NCBI GenBank assembly: GCA_022376925.1
Contig: JAIOJX010000002.1
Location: 136,100,831 to 136,164,830, forward strand
DNA: 64,000 nucleotides
Direction: 5' to 3'
DNA from: Tragulus kanchil
Lineage: Eukaryota > Chordata > Mammalia > Artiodactyla > Tragulidae
The notes under the pieces: model-generated
The model's database searches: none
What the model saw: only the letters and a program-made list of their open reading frames with translations
What the model was told of the DNA's origin: nothing
Translations under genes and position numbers: made by a program
In this document: one piece after another, positions 11,782 through 23,556 of the stretch
How the letters are laid out: each line of letters starts with the position of its first letter
Numbering within the stretch: position 1 is the stretch's first letter

Positions 11782-13239
11782 CATATATATATTTGACTTT
11801 ACCTAAATGGAATTATATGCTACATACTGTGTTAGTTTATAAGCTATCTTTTTACCCCAATGTTTTACAATTACATATATATGTGTGTGTATATCTACAT
11901 ATATAGAGAGGATATTTTGTACTTAATAACTAAATTTACAGTATGAATGAGCCACAGGATACCGTTCAGGGTAGTTATTAACCCTCCAAAGAGCCACAGG
12001 ATATAAGCAGATATGGAGGAGTGTCTGTGGTATTAGTACTTTCTGGAGGAATAATAAGGCGAAAAAATGGCTAAAAAGTCTCCATAGAGGAGAAATCATG
12101 AAAAAAATGGTTGAGAAACACTGTCTTAAGGGACTCTATTTCCAGATCCTCACCTTGTACAATGTGCTCTCTCTCTCCATGGCCCTCCCCCAACTTCTCA
12201 GAAGAGCATTGTTCTCCTTCATCTCAAATCTGGGCTTCTGTTTTGCTCTGGGAATTAAAACCTGAGGTGGGGTGGGGGTGGGGGACAATTAGAAATACTG
12301 GTACTGGCATTGAGAAAATGAATAAATAACAATGATCAAGTATCAGACGAATCCTTGTTTAGATTGGAAGGATTCTTTTGCTCTCAACCAAATTGAAGGG
12401 AGATGTAATAGCTTAGCATGCTTAAAAAAATTTTTTTAAAGCAATAGACTTGAAAGAAGTTTTTTAAAAAAGAATAGGTTATTTTTGGCATATAACTCCA
12501 AAGATGTTCAAAGAAGTGTGTAGCATTGCTATAGAAACTTCCTTCTATTGGTTTTGTGAAAAGCCTCTTCATGCCTGCAACTGTAAAAATGAAAAATAGA
12601 AATGGAATTGATGCTGAACTCTGTCTTATAGAAATAAGCCAGAGTATTTGGGATGTGAGCTCATTGGATAAATAAGTGAAACCTGCTATATCCATCGCAT
12701 TAAAAAATGCATTTTCTGTAAGATTTTATTTTTTTATGTTTAATCATAAATCATCAACATGCACCGTATAGCTGGGTTATGCTGATCAATTTTCTAACAA
12801 TAATTGTAATGATAATCATCCAGAAGAGAATAAAGCTAGCATTGAGACCCACTGTTCACAGAAAATGCATAGAAGTTTTAATTTCTCTCTGTCTCCCCTT
12901 CTCTGTGCAGACACATATTTCCATAAGATCTTACACAAAACCTGAACAAACATTTTGGCCAATCCAACATATATATATTTGACTTTACCTAAATGGAATT
13001 ATATGCTACATACTGTGTTAGTTTATAAGCTATCTTTTTTTACCCCCAATGTTTTACAATTACATATATATGTGTGTGTGTATATCTACATATATAGAGA
13101 GGATATTTTGTACTTAATAACTATTTACAGTGTGAAAACCTTTTTAATTTTCAGTCAATAAAATAATGATCAAACTAGCCAGGCCCACACAACTTGGTTT
13201 GCCAACTCTAATATGCATCATATTCAAAAAGCCACTTAA

Positions 13240-13300
13240 ACACCCAGAACTAACACAGCTTTATAAATCCACTGTACTCCAATAAATAAAATAAAAAGCC
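13240..13300 (+). mobile_element. L1 3' terminus, fragment
   Basis: AACTAACACAGC...CACTGTACTCCAATAAATAAA is a typical ruminant L1 3' end. Duplicated at about 14304-14364. Confidence 0.55.
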
Positions 13301-13425
13301 ACTTTTCTGTTAACAAATATCTATGTCACTTCCATATGAACTTGATATTATAAATAATATGGCAATTATACACTGTCTTTGTGTATAATTCTTTTTACAC
13401 TTATCTGTTTACCTCCAAAGGATAT

Positions 13426-13640
13426 TATTCAGTCACTAGACCATGCCCAACTCTTTGCGACCCCATGGACTGTAGCCCGCCAGGCTCCTCTCTTCATGGG
13501 ATTCTCCAGGCAAGCATACTAAAGTGGGTTGCCATGCCCTCCTCCAGGGGATCTTCCTGACCCAGGGATCAAACCTGAGTCTTCTGTGTCTTCCTTGTTG
13601 GCAGGCAGGGTCTTTACCACTAGTGCCACCTGGGAAGCCC
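13426..13640 (-). mobile_element. Bov-A2 SINE
   Basis: Antisense monomer: TCAGTCACTAGACCATGCCC through GCCACCTGGGAAGCCC. Duplicated at 14489-14703. Confidence 0.87.
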
Positions 13641-14855
13641 TTGCATGCATATATCTTGGTCTAAAAGGACTCATTTAAAAAAACCTACCAGCTACCAAGG
13701 AGCTGAGTATTATGACTCCAGCAAGTTATTCACTCCTGGCCCTACATGAAGAATTTCTTAGAAAGCAATGTATGCCTTATCTTTAACTGGAAATTTTTTA
13801 TGTTTAATCATAAATCATCAACATGCACCGTATAGCTGGGTTATGCTGATCAATTTTCTAACAATAATTGTAATGATAATCATCCAGAAGAGAATAAAGC
13901 TAGCATTGAGACCCACTGTTCACAGAAAATGCATAGAAGTTTTAATTTCTCTCTGTCTCCCCTTCTCTGTGCAGACACATATTTCCATAAGATCTTACAC
14001 AAAACCTGAACAAACATTTTGGCCAATCCAACATATATATATTTGACTTTACCTAAATGGAATTATATGCTACATACTGTGTTAGTTTATAAGCTATTTT
14101 TTTTACCCCCAATGTTTTACAATTACATATATATGTGTGTGTGTATATCTACATATATAGAGAGGATATTTTGTACTTAATAACTATTTACAGTGTGAAA
14201 ACCTTTTTAATTTTCAGTCAATAAAATAATGATCAAACTAGCCAGGCCCACACAACTTGGTTTGCCAACTCTAATATGCATCATATTCAAAAAGCCACTT
14301 AAACACCCAGAACTAACACAGCTTTATAAATCCACTGTACTCCAATAAATAAAATAAAAAGCCACTTTTCTGTTAACAAATATCTATGTCACTTCCATAT
14401 GAACTTGATATTATAAATAATATGGCAATTATACACTGTCTTTGTGTATAATTCTTTTTACACTTATCTGTTTACCTCCAAAGGATATTATTCAGTCACT
14501 AGACCATGCCCAACTCTTTGCGACCCCATGGACTGTAGCCCGCCAGGCTCCTCTCTTCATGGGATTCTCCAGGCAAGCATACTAAAGTGGGTTGCCATGC
14601 CCTCCTCCAGGGGATCTTCCTGACCCAGGGATCAAACCTGAGTCTTCTGTGTCTTCCTTGTTGGCAGGCAGGGTCTTTACCACTAGTGCCACCTGGGAAG
14701 CCCTTGCATGCATATATCTTGGTCTAAAAGGACTCATTTAAAAAAACCTACCAGCTACCAAGGAGCTGAGTATTATGACTCCAGCAAGTTATTCACTCCT
14801 GGCCCTACATGAAGAATTTCTTAGAAAGCAATGTATGCCTTATCTTTAACTGGAA

Positions 14856-16082
14856 GCATTTTTTACTTGATAGCAGTATATATATCAAAGATAAAAATTC
14901 TTATTATCCAGGTTGCTAGGAATGCTTGTATTTCTCCTGAGCACCTTAGAATTAAAAAAATATAGCTCTCCAAGGGCTGTCCATTTGTGTCTTTATGTGT
15001 GTGTAACCACGATTATGGGAATAAAATAGTTTTCAGAGTTGCCAAACCTAAAGAGCGAAAAAAAAAATTTGACGATGACACTTCACCAAATCTGAAGAAT
15101 AGAAAAGGTACCAGTTTGGAAGCAGTTTTGGTTGAATTTCATCCAGCTTCATGGTTCATAGAGGTGTGTGGTCCTGGAGGCAAAGTCTCCTTGCTGAGCC
15201 TCAGCTCTCTCATCTGTAAAATGGGTTCATCATGATAAACCCTGCCTCACACAGGTTAGGAAGACTAAATGAAATAAAGCAGGAATTCACTATGCCTAGG
15301 GTATTTAAGTCCAGGTGCTCTCAGACCTGTGACCTTAATTTAACCCTCCTAGCACACACATGGATGCCTACAACTTCTGTTCCTTTATTTAACAACCCAA
15401 CTCCTGACTACATAGTACACTTAGCTGGGTCCTTGACCTTTGGCTTTGTTCCCAATCATTCATACCCCAGGACTCCTGCGGACCTACCGCCACACAGGCC
15501 AGCATCACTTGACTTCCATTCTTGCCCCAGCCCAGAAAGTCCTGACCCTTTCGTGGGTGAGAGCTCATAGTTCTAACAGAGGTCATCGTGACCTCTGAAC
15601 CCACTGTATTGGGTGGCTGGCCAGAACCCCAGTTGGTCCTGCCCCCTTTCCCTTCCCTTTCAGGATAATGAGGATATGTAATTCTCACCTCGGCCCTTGC
15701 ATTCCCAAGGAGAATTGGATTGCGAATGACGGCTCTTACAGTCATAATTTCTGCCATCGTGACAAAGCAGGTGCATGTGGTCTGTTGGCCATGGGTCAGG
15801 TCCACATGGTAGCAGCCATAAACTCCAGGGCAGTTCATCTGAAGGTGGCTTTTGCCCTCCCATTCTTCCTTTACAGTGGTTATTTGTGTGCCTGACACAT
15901 CTCCCTGATTTGACTGTAAAGCTCACAAGAGATGATCTCCATTGTGGGTGCAGAGGTGTGCCACAGGATGACTAAAATGTTGCCCTACCCCGTCAACCCC
16001 TCCACCCCATAATTCTCTGTGATCCTGAAACACCGAGGACATCGTTGCTTGCTCAGATTCCAGAATTCTGCAAGTTGAAAAG
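14856..16082. other. Mostly unclassified DNA with an MIR fragment
   Basis: 15155-15300 resembles an MIR SINE (CTCAGCTCTCTCATCTGTAAAATGGG core). The rest, including overlapping frames at 15232-15570 and 15389-15926, shows no domain I recognise and no convincing splice pair. Confidence 0.5.
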
Positions 16083-16290
16083 TTGAAAGTGTTAGTCACT
16101 CAGTCGTGTCTGACTCTTTGGAACCCCACGAACTGTAGCCTGCCAGGCTCCTCTGTCCATGGGATTCTCTAGACAAGAATACTGGAGTGGGCTGTCATTT
16201 CCTTCTCCAGGGGGTCTTTCTGACCCAGGGATCAAACTTGGGTCTCCTGTACTGCAGGTGAATTCTTCACTGTCTGAGCCACAGGTGAAG
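16083..16290 (-). mobile_element. Bov-A2 SINE
   Basis: Antisense: GAAAGTGTTAGTCACTCAG to a GAGCCACAGGTGAAG end, head slightly diverged. Confidence 0.85.
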
Positions 16291-16802
16291 AGCAAATAGT
16301 AACTCTGGAAGAAAAAAGTATGTTAAGCAGGGAGTTTCTTTCTTTTTCTTCTTCTTTCTTTCTTTCAAGTGACAGAAACCCAGCTCCAACTGGCTTCAGA
16401 AAAGAAAAGATCTAAGAAGACCAGGGACAGTCCAGCATGGCTAGATCAGGACAGATGCCGTCAACCTCATCTCCGGCTTGGTTCTGTTTTCCTCTATTTG
16501 GCTCTGTTTTCTTACGATTCATCTCTTCTGGTGGAAAGATAGTGGATAATGGCTCCAGGTCTATGTTCTTTTTACTCAGTAACGCCAGAGGAAGAGCACT
16601 TCTTTTCTTTATTGAAAGAGCACTACTTGGTCCCCGGAATCTCCAGAAAAATTCTCAGGATTGCATCTTAATGACTTGACTTGAATCACATGCTCAGTGC
16701 TGAACCAGTCAGGATGATCTTGGAATGTCTCGCTGGCTTGATGCCCTTCAGTGGCTGGAGAGCTGAATGACGGGGTGGGGGTGTGGCAGCTTTACCTAAA
16801 TT

Positions 16803-17016
16803 GTGTGAAAGTCTTACTCATTCAGTTGTGTCCAGCTCTTTGTGACACCATGGACTGTAGCCTGCCAGTCTCCTATGTCCATGGGATTCTCCAAGGTAAG
16901 AATATTGGAGCGAGTTGCCACTTCCTTCTCCAGGGGATCTTCCTGACCCAGGGATTGAACCCAGGTCTTCTGCATTGCAGGAAGATTCTTTACTTTCTGA
17001 GCCACCAGGGAAGCCC
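16803..17016 (-). mobile_element. Bov-A2 SINE
   Basis: Antisense, complete to CCACCAGGGAAGCCC at 17016. Its last 65 bp recur at 18045-18109 through duplication G. Confidence 0.87.
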
Positions 17017-17355
17017 ATTTTGTGTGAACAGAGAATAGAAGACATGTAGTTCTCTCAGGGAAATCAAAATGCTGTTATCAAAGCAAAGAGAAATTAGATC
17101 TTAGGTGGACACTAATGCCATATATCTATTATGGGGAGAGAGCAAGAGAGAGAGAGAGGGAGAGAGAAGGACACTGTTATAGAAACAAAAGACGGATAGA
17201 GACTTATAGTTTTAAGAAAAGAGTGCCTTTAAAAAAAAAGTGAGGGGGATGGGGGGATATACATATGACTAATCTGAGAACATACGTAACTGTAAACAAC
17301 AAAACTCTGTAAAAGTTAAAAGTAAAATAAAAGTTAAAAAAAAAAAAAAGTGACT

Positions 17356-17614
17356 AGGCTTCCCTGGTGGTCCAGTGGGTAAGGACACTGCCTTGCAGTG
17401 CAAGGGGCATTGGTTCGATCCCTGGCCTGGGAGGATCCCACGTGCCACAGAGCAACTGGATCAATGTGTCCAACTACCAAGCTTGAGCCCTGGAGCACGT
17501 GCTCCTAGAGCTGGTGCTCTGCGATAAGAGAGGCCACTGCAATGGGAGGCCCACACAGGCCAAAGAACAAAGATAAATGAATGAAAGATCAATAGAAGTG
17601 GCCCAGGAAAAAAT
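17356..17614 (+). mobile_element. CHR-like SINE with target-site duplication
   Basis: Sense copy flanked by AAGTGACT at 17348-17355 and 17615-17622. It follows an L1-tail-like stretch (17255-17350) ending in an A-run. Duplicated at about 18453-18709. Confidence 0.85.
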
Positions 17615-17622
17615 AAGTGACT

Positions 17623-18044
17623 GAGAAAGAATTATTGCACCCATGTTTATAGCAACATTATTTATAATAACCAAAAGGTGAAAGTAACCCAAATATCCAT
17701 AAACAGATGAATGGATAAACAAAATGAGGCCTATTCATACCATGGAATATCATAGCCTTTAAAAGGGAGGGAATTTTGACACCTGCTCCCACATGGATGA
17801 ACCTTTAGCTGGGTGAAATAAACCAGACACAAAAGGACACATCTTATGATTCCACTTATATGAGGTCCCCGGAGTAGTCCAATTCATAAAGACAGAAGAC
17901 TGAATGGTGGGTGCTCAGTGAGAGGGGAGGGGAATAAGGAAGTTAGTGTGTAATGGGGACGGAATTTCAGTTTGAGAAAGTTCTGGAGATGAATAATAGT
18001 TAGGGTTTGCAAAAGGGTGAATATTCTTATACTACTTAACAGAA
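17623..18044 (+). mobile_element. L1 LINE 3' end, cut by duplication junction
   Basis: Resembles the ORF2 3' end and 3' UTR of mammalian L1 (ATAATAACCAAAAGGTG, CAGATGAATGGATAAACAAA, ATGGAATATCATAGCC). Stops at the G junction. The copy at 18714-19165 continues to the natural end TACACTTAAAATG. Confidence 0.8.
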
Positions 18045-19165
18045 GGATTGAACCCAGGTCTTCTGCATTGCAGGAAGATTCTTTACTTTCTGAGCCACCA
18101 GGGAAGCCCATTTTGTGTGAACAGAGAATAGAAGACATGTAGTTCTCTCAGGGAAATCAAAATGCTGTTATCAAAGCAAAGAGAAATTAGATCTTAGGTG
18201 GACACTAATGCCATATATCTATTATGGGGAGAGAGCAAGAGAGAGAGAGAGAGAGGGAGAGAGAAGGACACTGTTATAGAAACAAAAGACGGATAGAGAC
18301 TTATAGTTTTAAGAAAAGAGTGCCTTTAAAAAAAAAGTGAGGGGGATGGGGGGATATACATATGACTAATCTGAGAACATACGTAACTGTAAACAACAAA
18401 ACTCTGTAAAAGTTAAAAGTAAAATAAAAGTTAAAAAAAAAAAAAAGTGACTAGGCTTCCCTGGTGGTCCAGTGGGTAAGGACACTGCCTTGCAGTGCAA
18501 GGGGCATTGGTTCGATCCCTGGCCTGGGAGGATCCCACGTGCCACAGAGCAACTGGATCAATGTGTCCAACTACCAAGCTTGAGCCCTGGAGCACGTGCT
18601 CCTAGAGCTGGTGCTCTGCGATAAGAGAGGCCACTGCAATGGGAGGCCCACACAGGCCAAAGAACAAAGATAAATGAATGAAAGATCAATAGAAGTGGCC
18701 CAGGAAAAAATAAGTGACTGAGAAAGAATTATTGCACCCATGTTTATAGCAACATTATTTATAATAACCAAAAGGTGAAAGTAACCCAAATATCCATAAA
18801 CAGATGAATGGATAAACAAAATGAGGCCTATTCATACCATGGAATATCATAGCCTTTAAAAGGGAGGGAATTTTGACACCTGCTCCCACATGGATGAACC
18901 TTTAGCTGGGTGAAATAAACCAGACACAAAAGGACACATCTTATGATTCCACTTATATGAGGTCCCCGGAGTAGTCCAATTCATAAAGACAGAAGACTGA
19001 ATGGTGGGTGCTCAGTGAGAGGGGAGGGGAATAAGGAAGTTAGTGTGTAATGGGGACGGAATTTCAGTTTGAGAAAGTTCTGGAGATGAATAATAGTTAG
19101 GGTTTGCAAAAGGGTGAATATTCTTAATACTACTTAACTGTACACTTAAAATGTTAAACATTAAA

Positions 19166-19453
19166 AGCTATTTATTTCTCTATTTTGGGCTGTGCTGGGT
19201 CTTCATGACTGCAAGGGTTTTTTTCTCTAGTTATGGCGATGGGGGGCTACTCGATGGGCAAGGCTTCTCATGGCAGCGGCTTCCCTTGTAGAGCAGGGAC
19301 TCTGGGTGTGCAGGCTTCAGTAGTTCTAGAACTCAGGCTCAGTACTTGCGGTGCATGGACTTAGTTGCTCCATGGCAGGTGGGATCTTCTTGGACCCAGG
19401 GATCAAACCTGTGTCTTCTGCATTAGCTGGGAGACTCTTTACCACTGAGCCCT
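19166..19453 (-). mobile_element. Bov-tA-type SINE, diverged
   Basis: Antisense: TTATTTCTCTATTTTGGGC tail side, through TTTACCACTGAGCCC. Confidence 0.75.
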
Positions 19454-19581
19454 AAAATATTAATAATTTTTCCTTCATGACAATTTAAATTTCAAAAGAA
19501 TCAATTATAATTGGGAAAAACCTCCCCCTTCTTTCCTAAATGAAGGACACATTTTGCCCCTGCCTCCTAGACTTTGCCTAG

Positions 19582-19893
19582 TGCTGCTATTGCTGCTGAG
19601 TCCCTTCAGTCCTGTCTGACTCTGTGACCCCATGGACTGCAGCCTGTCAGGCTCTTCCCATCCATGGGATTCTCCAGGCAAGAATACTGGAGTGGGTTGC
19701 CATGCCCTCCTCCAGGGGGATCTTCCCAAATTCAGCGACTGAACCTGGGTCTCCTGCATTGCAGGCAGATTCCTCACCACTGAGCCATCAGGGAAGCCCC
19801 ATACATGTATATTTGAGACCCCATGGACCATAGCTTGTCAGGCTTCTCCATTCATGGAATTTTCCAGGCAAGAATACTACAGTGGGTTGCCCA
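19582..19893 (-). mobile_element. Bov-A2 SINE plus adjoining monomer fragment
   Basis: A complete antisense Bov-A2 at 19582-19800 ends in ATCAGGGAAGCCC. A second partial monomer follows at about 19810-19893 (GAGACCCCATGGACCATAGC class). Confidence 0.82.
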
Positions 19894-19940
19894 GTCCAGT
19901 GCTCTGCAAACAGAAGGTGTCATTAAGAATTTGCTGGAAA

Positions 19941-20228
19941 GGGCTTCCCTGGTGGTCCAGTGGGTAAGGACACCGCCTTGCAGTGCAAGGGGCACTGGTT
20001 CGATCCCTGGCCTGGGAAGATCCCACGTGCTGCGGAGTGGCTGGACCAGCGTGTCTAATTGTGAGCCAGCACTCTGGAGCGCATGTGCCCAGAGCCAGTG
20101 CTCTGCAATGAAAGAGGCCACTGCAATGGGAGGCCCACATATTCCAAAGACTAAAAATGATGGATGAAAAGAAATATAAATAAAAGAGGCATGATGGGGA
20201 AAATTTTTAAAAATTAAAAAGAAAAAGA
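19941..20228 (+). mobile_element. CHR-like SINE
   Basis: Sense copy from GGGCTTCCCTGGTGGTCCAG to an A-rich tail. The 3' half recurs at 21182-21350 through duplication H. Confidence 0.85.
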
Positions 20229-22260
20229 ATTTGCTGAAAAAAATTAACATAGCAACCTTAGATGTTCTGGCCCCAGTGCCAGTAATAATATCTGAGGAAA
20301 CATTAAGGTCATCATCCTTCAAATGCCACATCTCAGCCCTGAATGCTGGGGTCTGGGCCCACTGGCAGTATCTGGGGGCATTTTTGGTCATCATGACTCT
20401 GGGTGGTGTACGACCAGGGATTCTGGTGATTATCCTACGATGCAACTGAGCAGGAACTCCATGCATGTCCTACGATGCCCAGGACAGCCCCCCAACAAAG
20501 AATAGTCAATTCTAAATGTCAGTATTGCAGGGCGCGAGCCAGCCTGGGAATCCTCCCAAAGGGCTCTCTCTTCTCTCTCCCTCTCCCTCCCCCTTCCCCT
20601 CTCCCTCTCTTTCCTCTCCCTCCTCCCCCTCCACAGAATCATGTAATCACATAGGCACACACACACACATGCCTATCCTTACCTATGCCCTCCTAGACAT
20701 CTCCCTGGTCTCTGTTAATTTTCAATGAGTTATAAGGAGTTTATAGCATAAAAATACACTTCTAAAATTAGATTCTGGCTCAATATCCTTTAAAGTCAAA
20801 GGACCATGCAATAAATGTACCTTGAATTTAGTTCTGTCCCTGGAATTAAATGGCACTTGGACTCAGCTCTACTGCAAACAAGGACCTTGCTCTCCTCCCT
20901 CTGGTTTCCCTTGAACCTCAACAGACAGACGTCAATCAGTCCAGCTAGTCTGACCCACAAGCAGACTTTTTGGAAGTCAGAGAAGTGGTTGGAGGTGAGG
21001 AAGTGAATATATGTTGTTTGGAAACAGCACATGTTTAATATGATTATACTGTTTTATTTTAAGAAATGTATAAATATTATCTCTTTTTTTTGTTTCTTAA
21101 ACAGTGGTATTATTTAAGGAATGTTGCAGTTTGACACAAATGGTTTTTAAAATTATTTTAAAAATGTATAAATAAGCTGCTATTGTGAGCCAGCACTCTT
21201 GGGCGCATGTGCCCAGAGCCAGTGCTCTGCAATGAAAGAGGCCACTGCAATGGGAGGCCCACATATTCCAAAGACTAAAAATGATGGATGAAAAGAAATA
21301 TAAATAAAAGAGGCATGATGGGGAAAATTTTTAAAAATTAAAAAGAAAAAGAATTTGCTGAAAAAAATTAACATAGCAACCTTAGATGTTCTGGCCCCAG
21401 TGCCAGTAATAATATCTGAGGAAACATTAAGGTCATCATCCTTCAAATGCCACATCTCAGCCCTGAATGCTGGGGTCTGGGCCCACTGGCAGTATCTGGG
21501 GGCATTTTTGGTCATCATGACTCTGGGTGGTGTACGACCAGGGATTCTGGTGATTATCCTACGATGCAACTGAGCAGGAACTCCATGCATGTCCTACGAT
21601 GCCCAGGACAGCCCCCCAACAAAGAATAGTCAATTCTAAATGTCAGTATTGCAGGGCGCGAGCCAGCCTGGGAATCCTCCCAAAGGGCTCTCTCTTCTCT
21701 CTCCCTCTCCCTCCCCCTTCCCCTCTCCCTCTCTTTCCTCTCCCTCCTCCCCCTCCACAGAATCATGTAATCACATAGGCACACACACACACATGCCTAT
21801 CCTTACCTATGCCCTCCTAGACATCTCCCTGGTCTCTGTTAATTTTCAATGAGTTATAAGGAGTTTATAGCATAAAAATACACTTCTAAAATTAGATTCT
21901 GGCTCAATATCCTTTAAAGTCAAAGGACCATGCAATAAATGTACCTTGAATTTAGTTCTGTCCCTGGAATTAAATGGCACTTGGACTCAGCTCTACTGCA
22001 AACAAGGACCTTGCTCTCCTCCCTCTGGTTTCCCTTGAACCTCAACAGACAGACGTCAATCAGTCCAGCTAGTCTGACCCACAAGCAGACTTTTTGGAAG
22101 TCAGAGAAGTGGTTGGAGGTGAGGAAGTGAATATATGTTGTTTGGAAACAGCACATGTTTAATATGATTATACTGTTTTATTTTAAGAAATGTATAAATA
22201 TTATCTCTTTTTTTTGTTTCTTAAACAGTGGTATTATTTAAGGAATGTTGCAGTTTGACA
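20058..22260. repeat. Tandem duplication H (unit 1,124 bp)
   Basis: 20058-21181 recurs at 21182-22260. About 44 bp of AT-rich filler (21138-21181) ends copy 1 and has no partner at the end of copy 2. Copy 2 begins inside a CHR-like SINE. Confidence 0.95.
20562..20633. repeat. Polypyrimidine tract followed by (CA)n
   Basis: About 70 bp of almost pure C/T with near-mirror symmetry, followed by an ACACACACAC run at 20657-20667. Recurs at 21686-21757. Confidence 0.85.
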
Positions 22261-22931
22261 CTGTAATTAGAGTCAGGAGTTATATTTTATACTTGACGGA
22301 CAGAAATTCACTTTCACAATGAAGTCATAAAAAGGCAAAAGCAAAGAAGTTTCACTATTTTACTTATTCTTGTCCTCCTTTGAATTGTTTTACATCCAGC
22401 TACCTTCTGTGTGGATGAGCTAGGCTTGGCAATTTTCAAACTCATCAAATAATTTTTCCCTCTCTTTCAGTGTAAAACAAGTCTGAATGCTTTTCTCTAA
22501 GCTTGTCATAGAAACAAACTATTTTTTGTAAGTTTTAAGACTTAACATTTATTTATTATTATTTATTTGTGTGTATCACGTTTACCATATCCCTCAGTTC
22601 CCCATCCAATCTTTCTTCCTGTTATTGGGGTAAAATACTACTATAAGCTTTTGAGAGAAGCGTATTTTTCTACTCAGGCTAGATTTTCTGAATAAGTTAG
22701 AAAGCCTGGAAGAGAAGACAGAATAAAATGAATTTGGAGAAGATCCTTAATTAAGGCCAAGATCTGTTTCCTGACCCTGCCCCGGGGCAGGATTCTCTCA
22801 TCTGGAAGTTCATTTTTTTGCAAGATAAAATCAAACCACTCTGACTTAACAAGATAAAACAAGACACAGCCAGGAGGAAAACTGCCATACACGTTATCGA
22901 TAAAGTATTTGTCTTGTCGACTTAAAAAGGT
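22261..22931. other. Unclassified intergenic DNA
   Basis: AT-rich with no recognisable gene or repeat. Confidence 0.45.
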
Positions 22932-23411
22932 GCATGATGAGAGAGTGGCAAGTTAAGTTTTATTTGGGGTGACATGAGGACTTCAGCTCTGGGGGCAGCC
23001 CTTCAGCTCGCTCAGAGAAGCTGCTCCCGAGAAGCAGGGGGGAAGGTCGGTATAGATATCTTTTTGGTGAAGGGGGCGTCCATAAGATCAAGCACATACT
23101 TTCCCAGAAGGTTTCTGCTAGTCTCATGAAGCTTTCGCTAGTCATGAGGAAGAGTCGACTGTCACCATGAAGGATTTTAGTGCTTTTCTAGATATGAGGA
23201 GATACAATCATTGGGCTCATAAAGCCGGCTCCTAAAAAATGAGAAGACCTGTCCTGCTGGTTTTTTCCCTGGACACAGAGTGCCTCATTTCTGCTCTCCG
23301 CCTGAACTCCTTTCAAGGGATGGTGGAGGTCAGCTGCTACAGCAGCATATGATATAATCCTTGTAGAGGTAGTTGGCAAGTGCCATTTTGTAATTGACTG
23401 TCTCCAGAACA
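22932..23411 (-). mobile_element. Solo LTR (endogenous retrovirus-derived), antisense
   Basis: About 480 bp. In sense it runs TG...CA, with an AATAAA near its 3' end (antisense TTTATT at about 22960) just before ACTTAACTTGCCACTCTC. A diverged relative lies in the opposite orientation at 33129-33600. No viral coding sequence is attached. Confidence 0.6.
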
Positions 23412-23556
23412 TCTATAGTATTATCCAAAGTCAGTAATAAGAAAACAAAGAATGCAAATATTAAGAAATGGTTTAAAGAGTGGAACAGACAGACATTTCA
23501 GCAAAGAAGATAGGCTGATTGCATATAAACACACACAAAAATATTCAACAAAATTA

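Larger units (their letters stand above)
10773..13132. repeat. Tandem duplication E (unit 1,187 bp)
   Basis: 10773-11959 recurs at 11960-13132. Copy 1 ends in a short tail (about 11941-11959) absent at the end of copy 2. Differences are mainly run-length changes in T- and TG-rich tracts. Confidence 0.95.
12730..14855. repeat. Tandem duplication F (unit 1,064 bp)
   Basis: 12730-13793 recurs at 13794-14855. It overlaps duplication E by about 400 bp, so that stretch occurs three times (also at about 11543-11940). Confidence 0.95.
16952..19138. repeat. Tandem duplication G (unit 1,093 bp)
   Basis: 16952-18044 recurs at 18045-19138. The junction joins the middle of an L1 3' end to the middle of a Bov-A2 SINE. 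A GA-run differs in length between copies (about 17150 against 18245). Confidence 0.95.

Noticed and set aside
20430..20666. Arg/Glu-rich minus-strand frame
   Set aside because: Translation of the polypyrimidine tract; low complexity only.
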